Assembly (NCBI GenBank): GCA_009664345.1
Contig: CP043547.1
Location: forward strand, 1,116,001-1,180,000
Origin: Planctomycetales bacterium 10988
GTDB lineage: Bacteria; Planctomycetota; Planctomycetia; Pirellulales; Pb10988
Reading direction: 5' to 3'
Length of the DNA stretch: 64,000 nucleotides
Part shown: positions 18,359-27,613 of the stretch, in pieces
How positions within the stretch are numbered: the stretch's first letter is position 1
Layout of the letters: each line of letters starts with the position of its first letter
The notes under the pieces: model-generated
What the model saw: only the letters and a program-made list of their open reading frames with translations
Databases searched by the model: none
What the model was told of the DNA's origin: nothing
Made by a program: the position numbers and the translations under genes

Positions 18359-19117
18359 ATGAATGAGATAAAAGCCTTCCAGGAACGCTTCTTCCAATCG
18401 CTTGCTCCAGGGTTTGCGCTGGCATCGCTTTTCGACTATTTGCCTGAAGTTTTCCTGTATGCGAAGGATTGCGATAGCCGTTTTATCAAGATGAATGTGG
18501 CATTGATGCAACTACACGGCTTTGAACGAGAAGAGGAATTTGTCGGAAAGTCGGACTTTGATGTCCATCCCCCGCAGTGGGCAGAGAAGTATGTCCGGGA
18601 AGATCGAGAAGTGATGCAGCTACGCGAGCCGCTCCCTCATCAAGTTTGGTTGGTCCCCAATGATCAGGGAAATTTGCGGTGGCTCCTCTCTAGTAAAATC
18701 CCGCTCTTTGACCACCAGGGAGAAGTCCTTGGTATCGCCGGGGTGATGCAAGACATGGATCATGCGGCAATCACGCAGGAATCCTTTCGCGAACTGGAAG
18801 AAACTCTGATCTATGTTTTGAAGCATTATCGCGAAAAGATTGAAGTGAAAACCCTGGCAAATTTAGCCCATCTCTCGATAAGTCAATTTGATCGTAAATT
18901 TAAACAACTTTTTCAAATGACTCCGCAACAATATATCTTGCGCGTGCGTATTAATGCTGCCTGTCAGGCGTTGATTTCTGGCGGGAAGAGTGTTGCCCAG
19001 ATCGCTCATCAATCTGGCTTCTATGATCAAAGTTATTTTTCAAAGCATTTTAAAAAACAGATGGGGCTTTCCCCGGCGGCATACCGGAGAAAATACCATC
19101 TAGCTGGCAGAAAATAG
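18359..19117 (+). CDS. AraC-family transcription regulator with N-terminal PAS domain
   Basis: A 252-residue regulator. A PAS domain occupies roughly residues 20-125 (YLPEVFLYAKDCDSRFIKMN...WLLSSKIPLFDHQGEVLGIAGVMQDM) and probably senses a small ligand or redox cofactor. The C-terminal 100 residues form the two helix-turn-helix motifs of AraC (LANLAHLSISQFDRKFKQLF and VAQIAHQSGFYDQSYFSKHFKKQMG, followed by PAAYRRKY). It is divergent from the DUF1501 operon across 220 bp, so it is the obvious candidate regulator of that operon. The ATG has no ribosome binding site and lies directly after a -10-like TATTAT, suggesting leaderless translation. Confidence 0.92.
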   Translation: MNEIKAFQERFFQSLAPGFALASLFDYLPEVFLYAKDCDSRFIKMNVALMQLHGFEREEEFVGKSDFDVHPPQWAEKYVREDREVMQLREPLPHQVWLVPNDQGNLRWLLSSKIPLFDHQGEVLGIAGVMQDMDHAAITQESFRELEETLIYVLKHYREKIEVKTLANLAHLSISQFDRKFKQLFQMTPQQYILRVRINAACQALISGGKSVAQIAHQSGFYDQSYFSKHFKKQMGLSPAAYRRKYHLAGRK

Positions 19118-19874
19118 ATTTGGAAATTGAATTGAAATCCTTGCAGGAAAAAGTAGAAACAAGTTTAGGAAATGTATCTATCTTGAGCATTGAAATCCTT
19201 TAAGCCCAGACTTATTTAAATTTGGGATTAAAGAAAATTGGAAGTCACCTTTTCCCCTTGTTATCTTGGTTTTGATTGGTTTGACGACGGCTTCTATACG
19301 CTGACAGAATTCTTTATATCAAAATAATCTGTCATAAACTTTCCTTATCGATGGGTGTATCCTTAAATCTTCCAATTGCGGCAATTCTTAGTAGCAATAG
19401 CTTGTTTTTTAACTTGTTTGGAGGAAATTTTCTAAGTTTTTATTTTTTGCTTTTCGTCTTATTCTGTCCGATTTCGATTTCTCTGCTAAAATAATCACTA
19501 TTGAATTTGGTGGTCGTTGGAATTATTTGACGATGAATAATTCAAGGCAAACCTCATACGAACAGGTCTGTCAGGGTGAAAGTAATTACAGTAAAAGCTT
19601 GTTTTTCAATTTTTGCTTTAAAACTTGTCTGAGTTTAGGCAAAATACTTATATTGTCAGGCTGATTTGAAAGTTCGTGTTTTACTGAATTCGTTCAGGTA
19701 AGGTTGACAGTTAAGAACGACTTACTTTGCGTGAATCATAGCCCATAGAATTGTTACTTTGATCTAGCTGTCAGAGGTTCCGCTCAATCTCGCTATCTAA
19801 CTGATCCTACTTCATGGTTGGCTTCTCGATTCATTCGGCTCGCGACTCTCGATAGATGCTCAAGGAAAGAACGA
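19118..19874. other. Gene-free 757-bp region upstream of phytochrome gene
   Basis: AT-rich, with stops in all frames. A TTGACA hexamer at 19703-19708 could be the -35 of the phytochrome operon but no good -10 follows at the right distance. No structured RNA or repeat stands out. Confidence 0.45.
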
Positions 19875-22178
19875 ATGTTCGACACCAACGACTTCAATTC
19901 GAATGACGAAGTGACCCTCATCAACTGCGATCGAGAGCCCATTCAGTTTGCCGAAGCGATTCAACCCCACGGGCTTCTCTTCTTGCTCGAAGCGGATTCC
20001 TTGGAAATCGTGAGAGCGAGCGAAAATGTAGGCGAAATTTTAGGTCGTCCTCTCGAATTCTTCCTTGGTCGGAGCCTCCCAGAGGTTTTCTCATCCGATC
20101 TAAACGAACAATTCGCAGAATGGTTGAGGGCAAAACAGCCAGGGTTTTTGAATTCTCAATCCGTTTCTTTGGAAACGGCCACAGGACGACTTTGGTTTGA
20201 TCTTCATGCCCATCGGGTGAATGGGCAGATTTGCTTAGAACTCGAAGGACCTCGCGAAAATCCTCGCGAATCCTCCTATACGGAATCTCTACAAGAGTTT
20301 TTTGATTGGATACGTTCCCAAGCCCAAAGCCCTACGCCGATCTCGATCGAGGGGCTATGCCAATCTTTGGTCAAAGAGATTCGGCGATATACCGGTTTTG
20401 ATCGGGTGATGGTTTATCAATTCTTGGATGATCTTTCCGGTAAGGTCATCGCGGAAGAGAAGGAACCTCATTTTGAACCCTTTCTTGGACTTCATTATCC
20501 CTCGACAGACATCCCTGCTCAGGCTCGCCGGATGTATTTGTTGAACTGGCTTCGTTTAATTGCGGACGTTGATTACACGCCTATTCGGATTCTGCCGGGA
20601 GCTGAGAATCCTTTAAACATGACCTATTCCGTCCTGCGAAGTGTCTCTCCGATCCACATCGAATATTTGAAGAACATGGGGGTACAAGCCTCGATGTCAA
20701 TTTCGCTGTTGAAAGGAGATACACTCTGGGGGCTGATTGCCTGCCATCATTACAGTCCGAAATGGGTTCCCTACCTGGTCCGGTCGGCTTGCGAACTCTT
20801 GGGCTCTTTCACTTCGAGCCAAATCACTTCAAAAGAACTGCAATGGAACGCGGTGAAGAAAGCTTCTCTCCAAGAGGCTGCTACGAAAATTATCCGTTCC
20901 ATTTCGCCGGAGACGGAGTTCTCCAAGGCCCTCATCAGCCAAGCGGAACCACTCTGTGAACTCTTTGAGGCGAATGGTTTTGCCCTGGCTTCCCAAGATG
21001 GTTTCTTGACGCATGGAGTGGTTCCCTCTACGGATCAGCTTCGTGACTTGCTTGCTCTTTTAGAAAATAAAGAAGATCAGGAAGTCTTTTCGACGGCGGA
21101 ACTTTCGGAGTTTGCAACTTCTCTCTCGGGAACAAATTGCCCATCGAGCGGAATGTTGGCGATTACCTTAACCAAGAAACCACAACGGGTTCTGTGGTTT
21201 TTTCGACCCGAGCAGGTTCTCGAAGTCCGCTGGGCAGGGAATCCGGAAAAGGTGGTGAAAGAGGTCGCTGTTAAAGAAGATGTCAAAATTGCTCGATTGA
21301 CACCTCGGGGTTCCTTCGAAGAATGGAAGCAGACCGTTCGTGGGAAATCCAAGCCCTGGGATTCCTTCATGATGGATGTCGCCCAGGAAGTGCGAACCAG
21401 TCTTTTTGCGTTTGTGATTCGACAATCGGAGGAACTGGCAGAACTTAACGAAAAATTAGTCGTTGCCAACCAGGAGTTGGATTCCTTTGCCTATGCTGCT
21501 TCTCATGGCTTGAAAGAGCCTTTGCGAGGAATTCATCATCATGCGTCGATGATTGAATCCGAGGCTCTGCCAAATAATGACACCGAAGGTGCAATCAACT
21601 CAGTTCGAAGCATCTTACGCTTGACGGAACGGATGGAAGAACTAATCGAAAGCTTGATGCATTACTCGCAGATGGCTCGGACAACTTTTACTGCCCAAGA
21701 GATTGATCTGAATGAACTACTCGACGAGGCCTTGGAAATGGTCTCCGCCCGAAGGACGGAACGAGGCGGAAAGGTCTCTGTTCCTCGTCCTTTACCAGTA
21801 ATCTATTGCGATCGCTTTCGTATACGTGAAGTGTTTGTTAATCTATTAAGTAACGCTTTGAAGTACTCAGAGAGTGACCCACCTGAGATCGAAGTCGGTT
21901 GGCGTGAAGGCTTTGACGAAGAAGGAGAGCGAGAGCAAATCTTTTATGTGAGTGATAATGGAATCGGAATATCTGAGCGGTATTTGCCGCGTATCTTTAA
22001 GATGTTTAAACGGCTCCATTCGCAAACCGCTTATGGCGGTGGAAATGGAGTTGGTCTCGCAATTGTAAAGAAAATTATTGAACGTCATCGAGGACGCATT
22101 TGGGTTGAATCTGAGTTAGGAAAAGGGTCGACCTTTTGCTTTACTATCCAACTTGAACCTGCTGAGAACCCGAATTAA
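19875..22178 (+). CDS. Bacteriophytochrome sensor histidine kinase
   Basis: A 767-residue red/far-red photoreceptor kinase. The N-terminal PAS domain carries the biliverdin-attachment Cys (C18 in NCDREPIQ, then AIQPHG). The GAF domain has PSTDIPAQAR (~208-217, PASDIP motif) and the conserved His in SPIHIEYLKNMG (~260). The PHY domain has the tongue motif PRGSFE (~476). A HisKA helix (AASHGLKEPLRG, phospho-acceptor His ~544) and a HATPase domain (VSDNGIGIS; GGGNGVGLAIVKKI) complete it. Start: ATG 19875 with AAGGA upstream; the in-frame TTG at 19818 would add an unneeded tail. A small response regulator follows after 15 bp, the usual cognate pairing. No heme oxygenase gene for chromophore synthesis is in the window. 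Confidence 0.94.
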   Translation: MFDTNDFNSNDEVTLINCDREPIQFAEAIQPHGLLFLLEADSLEIVRASENVGEILGRPLEFFLGRSLPEVFSSDLNEQFAEWLRAKQPGFLNSQSVSLETATGRLWFDLHAHRVNGQICLELEGPRENPRESSYTESLQEFFDWIRSQAQSPTPISIEGLCQSLVKEIRRYTGFDRVMVYQFLDDLSGKVIAEEKEPHFEPFLGLHYPSTDIPAQARRMYLLNWLRLIADVDYTPIRILPGAENPLNMTYSVLRSVSPIHIEYLKNMGVQASMSISLLKGDTLWGLIACHHYSPKWVPYLVRSACELLGSFTSSQITSKELQWNAVKKASLQEAATKIIRSISPETEFSKALISQAEPLCELFEANGFALASQDGFLTHGVVPSTDQLRDLLALLENKEDQEVFSTAELSEFATSLSGTNCPSSGMLAITLTKKPQRVLWFFRPEQVLEVRWAGNPEKVVKEVAVKEDVKIARLTPRGSFEEWKQTVRGKSKPWDSFMMDVAQEVRTSLFAFVIRQSEELAELNEKLVVANQELDSFAYAASHGLKEPLRGIHHHASMIESEALPNNDTEGAINSVRSILRLTERMEELIESLMHYSQMARTTFTAQEIDLNELLDEALEMVSARRTERGGKVSVPRPLPVIYCDRFRIREVFVNLLSNALKYSESDPPEIEVGWREGFDEEGEREQIFYVSDNGIGISERYLPRIFKMFKRLHSQTAYGGGNGVGLAIVKKIIERHRGRIWVESELGKGSTFCFTIQLEPAENPN

Positions 22179-22193
22179 AAAAGGGGCTCGTTG

Positions 22194-22610
22194 ATGAAAA
22201 CGGTATTAGTTACCGAAGACAATGACATCGACTATGAGATTATCCATCGTTCTCTCCAAGAAGTCCTTCCTACCTTGAAAGTTGAACGTGCTGAAACGGG
22301 CGAAGATTGTCTAGCTCGGCTGGAAGATGAAACTTCCAATCCTCACATCGTGATTATGGACCTCAACTTGCCTGGCATGACAGGCGATGAAGTCATCCAT
22401 GAATTGAAATCACATATTAAACTCCGGGAACTTCCTATCATTGTCGTCACTTCCAGTAGTAACCCTCGGGATGTGGAGGCTTGCTATTATAAAGGTGCCA
22501 ATAGCTATCACCTTAAACCTTTACAAACTCAGCGGTTTCGCTCCGTGATTCGCGAAGTCGCTAATTATTGGCTTGTGCAGGCTTATCTCCCGGAACTCGG
22601 AGATCGATAG
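22194..22610 (+). CDS. Rcp1-like response regulator
   Basis: A 138-residue single REC domain without an output domain. The acidic pocket is TEDND near the N-terminus, the phospho-acceptor Asp is in IVIMDLNLPG (~54), followed by the conserved Thr/Ser (VVTSS) and Lys (HLKP). Single-domain regulators of this kind follow phytochrome genes in cyanobacteria and other bacteria (Rcp1 family). It starts 15 bp after the phytochrome stop at an ATG preceded by AGGGG, and the next gene starts 2 bases after its stop. Phosphotransfer from the phytochrome kinase is the likely input. Confidence 0.92.
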   Translation: MKTVLVTEDNDIDYEIIHRSLQEVLPTLKVERAETGEDCLARLEDETSNPHIVIMDLNLPGMTGDEVIHELKSHIKLRELPIIVVTSSSNPRDVEACYYKGANSYHLKPLQTQRFRSVIREVANYWLVQAYLPELGDR

Positions 22611-22612
22611 GA

Positions 22613-25441
22613 ATGTCCCAGGAAATCTGGAATGTGATGCTCGTGGAAGACTCGGAAGAGGATCGTGCGCAGATCCGACGGGCTCTGCTGAAGGACTCGG
22701 CTCGACCGATTCACTTCATCGAAGCATTTAGTGGGGATGAAGCAAGTGCTTACATTCGAGAGCGACGAGACCCTTTTCCAGATGTGATGCTCCTGGATTT
22801 GAATTTGCCAGGAAGTGACGGTTTTGAAACTTTAGAACGCTTGAATGATGGAAAGGGTTATCTTCCCCTTCCGACCTTGGTTTTGACAGGACTTGCCCAA
22901 GAGGACGAAGCAGCCAGGGCCTTGGAATTGGGAGCACAAGATTTCATTGAGAAAAGTGCTTTCACAACAAAAGGGTTGACCCGAGCGATTCTCAACGCTT
23001 GCGAGCGATATCGGCTTTCACATCAAGTTCGTCAAAGTGAAAATCAATTCAGAGCGATCTTCAACCAAACCTTTCAGCATGTCTTTTTATTAGGGGTCGA
23101 AGGAACGGTTCTTGATATTAATGATACCCTTTCCGACTACTTGGGTTCCCCGCTGAAGCGATTGAAAGAGACTCCCCTTTGGAAGTGGCCCTGCTGGAAT
23201 AAACGGGATTCCAAACAGGTCGAAAAGTTTTATACCAAAGCTCTCTCCGATGGGGTGACTGCCCGTTTTGAAGCTCGATTACAAGGAACGATCGAGTTAA
23301 GAACGTTTGATTTTTCCATGAAGGCCATTCATGATGAGACAGGGATTTCCATGCTCATCCTGGAAGGTCGAGACATTACGGATCGAAAGCGAGCCGATCA
23401 ACTTCGACATCGGATGGCGACCATCATCGAAGCGACTTCCGACTTCGTTGGGACTGCGACGACGGACGGACAGTTTCTCTCTCTCAATCCTGCCTTTCGA
23501 GAAGTTCTCGGTGTCCGTAAGGAAGAAGTCACTCAGTTACAACTTGCGGATATTTATCCGGACTGGGCTTTGCAGCGGATCTTGCAAGACGCCATTCCAC
23601 AAGCCATTGAAGTCGATGAATGGCGAGGGGAAGCCGCGATTTTTGATCGAGATGGCAATGAAATTCCCGTTTCGCAAGTAATCATCGCTCACCGTTCGGA
23701 ATCCAAGGAGATCCGTTATCTCTCTACCATCATGCGAGAGATTTCGGAAATCAAACAAGTCGAAGAAGCCCTCCGTGAAGCAGATCGTCGTAAGAACGAT
23801 TTCCTTGCGATTCTCGCGCATGAACTTCGAAATCCATTGGCTGCCATCAGTGGGGGGATTCAACTTCTAAGTGAACCGAATGATTCCCTTCCAATGGAAT
23901 CGTTGACAGGAATCCTTAAGCGACAGACTTTGCAACTTACCCGGATTATTGACGATCTTTTGGATGTCTCGCGCATCACTCGGGGGAAAATTGATCTAAG
24001 GAAGGAAAAGATTGCCTTGGCCCCGGTTGTTTCTCAGGCCATCGATGTCACTCGGGAGTTAATGAGAGAACGACAACATTCGGTCCATGTGGAACTACCG
24101 CATGCGCCGTTGTGGCTGGATGCGGACCCAACCCGGATTGAACAAATCCTGGTGAATCTATTAACAAATGCCGCAAAATACACGAATCCTGGCGGAGAAA
24201 TTTGGGTAAGGGCTTCTCAAGTCAATGATCAATTGGCTCTTTGTGTAAAAGACAATGGCCTCGGATTGTCAAAAGAGGCACAGCGTCGCATCTTTGAAAT
24301 GTTTGTTCAAATCGAAGGTGCCCTCACCCATAGCGAAGGGGGACTTGGGCTAGGGCTGACGTTGGTGCGAACCCTCACCGAATTGCATGGTGGTTACGTG
24401 GATGTCGAAAGCGAAGGCGAAGGAAAGGGCTGTTCGTTTTGGATTTATCTTCCTGCCGCTGAAGCACCCGATGATTACTCGATCTTGCCCGATCGACATA
24501 TCCCTTATCTTGATTCGCATGGTCGCAAGGGGAAGATCCTCGTTGTGGATGACAACGAAGACTTGACGATCAGCCTTTGTATTCGCTTAAGGCAAGTAGG
24601 GCATCAAGTAGTCTCCTTCCATTCACCTTTGAAGGCTTTGGAAGAGATTGACCGGATTCAGCCAGAGGTCGTTCTGCTTGATATCGGGATGCCTGAGATG
24701 AATGGCTATCAGCTTGCCCGACGCATTCAGGAGAAGTCCTTAAACCCTGTACTCATCGCTATTTCCGGCTTTGGCCAAAATCGGGACCTTGAGGTTTCGA
24801 AGAAAATTGGCATCAAGCACCATCTGATCAAGCCGGTGGATTTCGAGCAATTGCTTGAGATCGTCGATGAGGAATTGGAAACTCTCCCTGAACCAGAAAC
24901 ACCTTCTCAAAGTATTTTCTCCCAATCCGAACTTTCTAAGGACTTTTCTGAAAGAAAAAGTGTAGAATCTAATGGTGATTCCAATCTCTTTATGGAACCG
25001 AAAACCACCGATTCAGCACATTTTGATCAAGAGGATAGTTCAACGAATACGCTTGGTACCCCTTTAAAAATCCTGGTAGTGGACGATATCCGGTCCATTC
25101 GCGAGATCGTTTCCGCCATTCTCAAAAGGCAAGGGCATGAGGTCCAAACGGCATCCGATGGTCAAGAAGGTCTGAATCTGCTTCAAGAGTTTCACCCCGA
25201 GGTGATTCTCTGCGACCTCGAAATGCCCGGCGATATTTCCGGCATCGAAGTCGCCAAGGCGGTTCGCAACCAAGCCCGGCTTGCCAACACGATTATGATC
25301 GCGGTGACCGGCCATTCGTTGGAAGATTATTCAGAAAGAGCGGAAGCGGCGGGGTTCGATAGTTGCCTCACCAAGCCGCTCGATTATGACGAACTCGACA
25401 CCTGGCTTCGACAAGCTCAACGGCAGGCGACCCAATCCTAA
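22613..25441 (+). CDS. Hybrid sensor histidine kinase: REC-PAS-PAS-HisKA-HATPase-REC-REC
   Basis: A 942-residue multi-domain kinase. REC1 (~8-125, Asp in VMLLDLNLPG, ~61), two PAS domains (~140-265 and ~270-390), HisKA (ILAHELRNPLAA, His ~403), HATPase (VKDNGLGLS; GGLGLGLTLV), REC2 (ILVVDDNEDL, Asp in VVLLDIGMPE) and REC3 (ILVVDDIRSI, Asp in VILCDLEMPG). An N-terminal receiver ahead of PAS and kinase domains suggests its activity is set by another kinase, most simply the phytochrome two genes upstream. Start ATG 22613 with TAGGA directly upstream. The in-frame TTG at 22568 would overlap the previous gene. No DNA-binding output domain is seen in the operon, so downstream targets are unknown. 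Confidence 0.93.
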   Translation: MSQEIWNVMLVEDSEEDRAQIRRALLKDSARPIHFIEAFSGDEASAYIRERRDPFPDVMLLDLNLPGSDGFETLERLNDGKGYLPLPTLVLTGLAQEDEAARALELGAQDFIEKSAFTTKGLTRAILNACERYRLSHQVRQSENQFRAIFNQTFQHVFLLGVEGTVLDINDTLSDYLGSPLKRLKETPLWKWPCWNKRDSKQVEKFYTKALSDGVTARFEARLQGTIELRTFDFSMKAIHDETGISMLILEGRDITDRKRADQLRHRMATIIEATSDFVGTATTDGQFLSLNPAFREVLGVRKEEVTQLQLADIYPDWALQRILQDAIPQAIEVDEWRGEAAIFDRDGNEIPVSQVIIAHRSESKEIRYLSTIMREISEIKQVEEALREADRRKNDFLAILAHELRNPLAAISGGIQLLSEPNDSLPMESLTGILKRQTLQLTRIIDDLLDVSRITRGKIDLRKEKIALAPVVSQAIDVTRELMRERQHSVHVELPHAPLWLDADPTRIEQILVNLLTNAAKYTNPGGEIWVRASQVNDQLALCVKDNGLGLSKEAQRRIFEMFVQIEGALTHSEGGLGLGLTLVRTLTELHGGYVDVESEGEGKGCSFWIYLPAAEAPDDYSILPDRHIPYLDSHGRKGKILVVDDNEDLTISLCIRLRQVGHQVVSFHSPLKALEEIDRIQPEVVLLDIGMPEMNGYQLARRIQEKSLNPVLIAISGFGQNRDLEVSKKIGIKHHLIKPVDFEQLLEIVDEELETLPEPETPSQSIFSQSELSKDFSERKSVESNGDSNLFMEPKTTDSAHFDQEDSSTNTLGTPLKILVVDDIRSIREIVSAILKRQGHEVQTASDGQEGLNLLQEFHPEVILCDLEMPGDISGIEVAKAVRNQARLANTIMIAVTGHSLEDYSERAEAAGFDSCLTKPLDYDELDTWLRQAQRQATQS

Positions 25442-25481
25442 TTGGACGGCCCTCCGTTCACACAACTTTTCGGCTTTCGAT

Positions 25482-25934
25482 CTACTCCTCGATCACCACC
25501 CTTCGTTGACTCGTCGGCGTTTCTGGTGTGGGAAGTTGCTGTGAATGGATTTCAGGGAAATAGAGCTGAGGTTCCGATGGGGCAAAACGGGGATCGTGAT
25601 AAAAAGGTCCTGAAGGCGGAAGCGGCTTGCCAGGCGCACGGACCCAATCAGGATGCCAAGGCGTATAATAATAGCGCCCTGCAAAATCCTTCGGATAGGG
25701 AGTCTTGGTTTTCATTTCCACACTCCCGGCATATTGCCGAAAGACCCAACCTCGGATGGTTCCGACCTGTTGATAAGAACGGGGATGCGGCACGACCGGA
25801 TGACGGACGCGGGGTGGATGCGATGGATGTGAATATCCCATCTCTTGGGCGTTTACTGCCTGCTTTTGCATGGCACAAGGAAGCAGGCAACCTATCATCA
25901 CTACCAGCTTGATCGATCTCTGAATCAGTTTCAT
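25482..25934 (-). CDS. Small exported Pro/His-rich protein of unknown function
   Basis: A 150-residue protein with a clear signal peptide (KLVVMIGCLLPCAM, cleavage near VNAQE, ~30). The mature part is rich in Pro, His, Tyr and Arg (SHPSHPPRVRHPVVPHPRS), then a short conserved-looking segment (GTIRGWVFRQYAGS). I do not recognise a family. ATG 25934 is chosen because AGGAA precedes it and the signal peptide begins there. Longer starts run into the upstream gene. It is the last gene of the leftward secretion/pilus operon, 35 bp after the TPR lipoprotein, so a role in the envelope near that machine is possible. Confidence 0.65.
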   Translation of the reverse strand: MKLIQRSIKLVVMIGCLLPCAMQKQAVNAQEMGYSHPSHPPRVRHPVVPHPRSYQQVGTIRGWVFRQYAGSVEMKTKTPYPKDFAGRYYYTPWHPDWVRAPGKPLPPSGPFYHDPRFAPSEPQLYFPEIHSQQLPTPETPTSQRRVVIEE

Positions 25935-25969
25935 CACGGATTCCTGTTTATCAAGTAATACGCTCGAAT

Positions 25970-27538
25970 TTATAACCGCAGGGTAGTTAACTTGCCTGCC
26001 ACCCATTGCTTGGCTTCCTGGTTTTTCGGCTCGACCTCTTCCAGATATTTCTGCTGATTCCAGAGCGACTTTGCCAAGAGTTCGACTTCCCCTTCCGCCT
26101 CGAAGCGTTGTTGGGAAGCCATCAGCCGTTCTGTTCCTTTTTGCGATTCACCGAGCATCAACAAACCCAAAGCGTAATCGGCTTCGGCCGCGTTTCGTCC
26201 GGGCCAACCAACCGCCGTGTTTTTCTCCAAGGACTTTCGTAAAAGATGAACCCCGGCTTGGGTTGCCCCTGATTGCAACCGAAAAATCCCCAAGTCGCAC
26301 ATGGCGGCGTACATTTCTGGGGAGCCATCTTGCCGAGAAATCATCTGCATCAGCAAGGCAGTTGCCGGACCAGTTTGCCCAATGCCGTTCAAGGCCCGAC
26401 CTTGAGCAATATGGACCCAAGCGACTTGTTGAGGCAGGGCCTTTGTTTCCGCTTTTTTAAGTTCAATCAACGCCTCTTGTGAATTGCCCCGCTCTTGATG
26501 CCAGGAGCCGATGGCGGAATGCACCCAGCATTGGGGGTCCATTCCCGAACCCATCGATGCCGACATCGCAAGTTGCCGGAGAAGATCGGTTCGTAACGGA
26601 TTCGGCTTTCCCAAGGCCAGTTCTTGAAAGCGTTGACCTACACATCCCGGCCATGGCATTCCAACCGGTTTCAGATAAGCAATCCGTTCCCACATCGTCG
26701 GGGTGGCAATCGGCCGGGGGAGGATCAACATATCCGCAGCGGTCTGCACCGCCTGATTCCAACGCTCATTGGCACTTGCCATGTCTCCGGCCCGGCGGAG
26801 TGCTTCGCTTTCAAGCAAGAGCGATTCCACCGTTTGTGGCGTGAGTTGATTGGGGGCAGAGAGGACCGCCTGCCGAAAGGCCGCGGCTGCCTGTTGGGGA
26901 TTCTCCATCAGCAACCATCCAATCCCTCCCTGATGCAAGGCATCTGTTAGCAAAAGTGGTTGGTTCGTTTTTTGTGCCGTCGTAATCAACGGCATTTTTT
27001 CAAGCTCAAGAAACTTCCCTTCGGTCAACGTCGCCATCCACTTGGAACGCATCTGCATGTACTCGACTACAGCGGGCTGAGGTACTTCGTTGTTCAAGAT
27101 GGCCTGCCAACCGTTTTCCGGAGAATAATTGCAGAGCCGGTCATAGGCCGCCGCCAATTGCAACCGATTGGCATCTTCGGTGATTTGAGAAGTTTGCAAG
27201 AGCGGCAAAGCCAAATCGGGATGGCGTGTTACCAGTAACTCAGCGGCTTGCGTTCGACCTTGTTGATTCAATTCAATGAAGCGTTGATCAAAACGAGAGC
27301 GGGCTGCCAAGTCGGCCTCGGGCTGACCGAGTGCGATTGCCGTCCCATCCGCGATCACGGTCGTCGGACCGGAAGGAGGAAGCTCCGGCTTCGACTTTTT
27401 CTTGCTCTCCGAGGAATTCCAGCTTCCGAGTTTGGAGAGATGTGAGGTCGGCGAGGAGCATCCCATCGGTCCAAGTCCCAAGCTGAACAGCACTCCCGAT
27501 ATCAAAAACCAGTTTTTGAATTGGTCTCGCACATCCAT
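25970..27538 (-). CDS. TPR-repeat lipoprotein of the secretion/pilus operon
   Basis: A 522-residue predicted lipoprotein. The N-terminus has a hydrophobic segment ending in the lipobox LGPMGC, so it should be lipid-anchored after signal-peptidase II cleavage. The rest is helical with tetratricopeptide-like units (for example QAAAAFRQAVLSAPNQL; EALIELKKAETKALPQ; GVHLLRKSLEKNTAVG). The start is ATG 27538, preceded by AGAGGGA; the TTG at 27562 lacks support. Located 75 bp after the secretin gene. By analogy with PilF/PilW-type pilotins, TPR lipoproteins beside secretins help secretin assembly in the outer membrane. That role is inferred from position and architecture, as sequence similarity to PilF is not obvious. 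Confidence 0.8.
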   Translation of the reverse strand: MDVRDQFKNWFLISGVLFSLGLGPMGCSSPTSHLSKLGSWNSSESKKKSKPELPPSGPTTVIADGTAIALGQPEADLAARSRFDQRFIELNQQGRTQAAELLVTRHPDLALPLLQTSQITEDANRLQLAAAYDRLCNYSPENGWQAILNNEVPQPAVVEYMQMRSKWMATLTEGKFLELEKMPLITTAQKTNQPLLLTDALHQGGIGWLLMENPQQAAAAFRQAVLSAPNQLTPQTVESLLLESEALRRAGDMASANERWNQAVQTAADMLILPRPIATPTMWERIAYLKPVGMPWPGCVGQRFQELALGKPNPLRTDLLRQLAMSASMGSGMDPQCWVHSAIGSWHQERGNSQEALIELKKAETKALPQQVAWVHIAQGRALNGIGQTGPATALLMQMISRQDGSPEMYAAMCDLGIFRLQSGATQAGVHLLRKSLEKNTAVGWPGRNAAEADYALGLLMLGESQKGTERLMASQQRFEAEGEVELLAKSLWNQQKYLEEVEPKNQEAKQWVAGKLTTLRL

Positions 27539-27613
27539 GTTCGATCCCTCTTTATAAAACAATTGAGTGTATCAATATTTGTTTGCCAACGCGTTGAACT
27601 TCGAAACGTCGAA

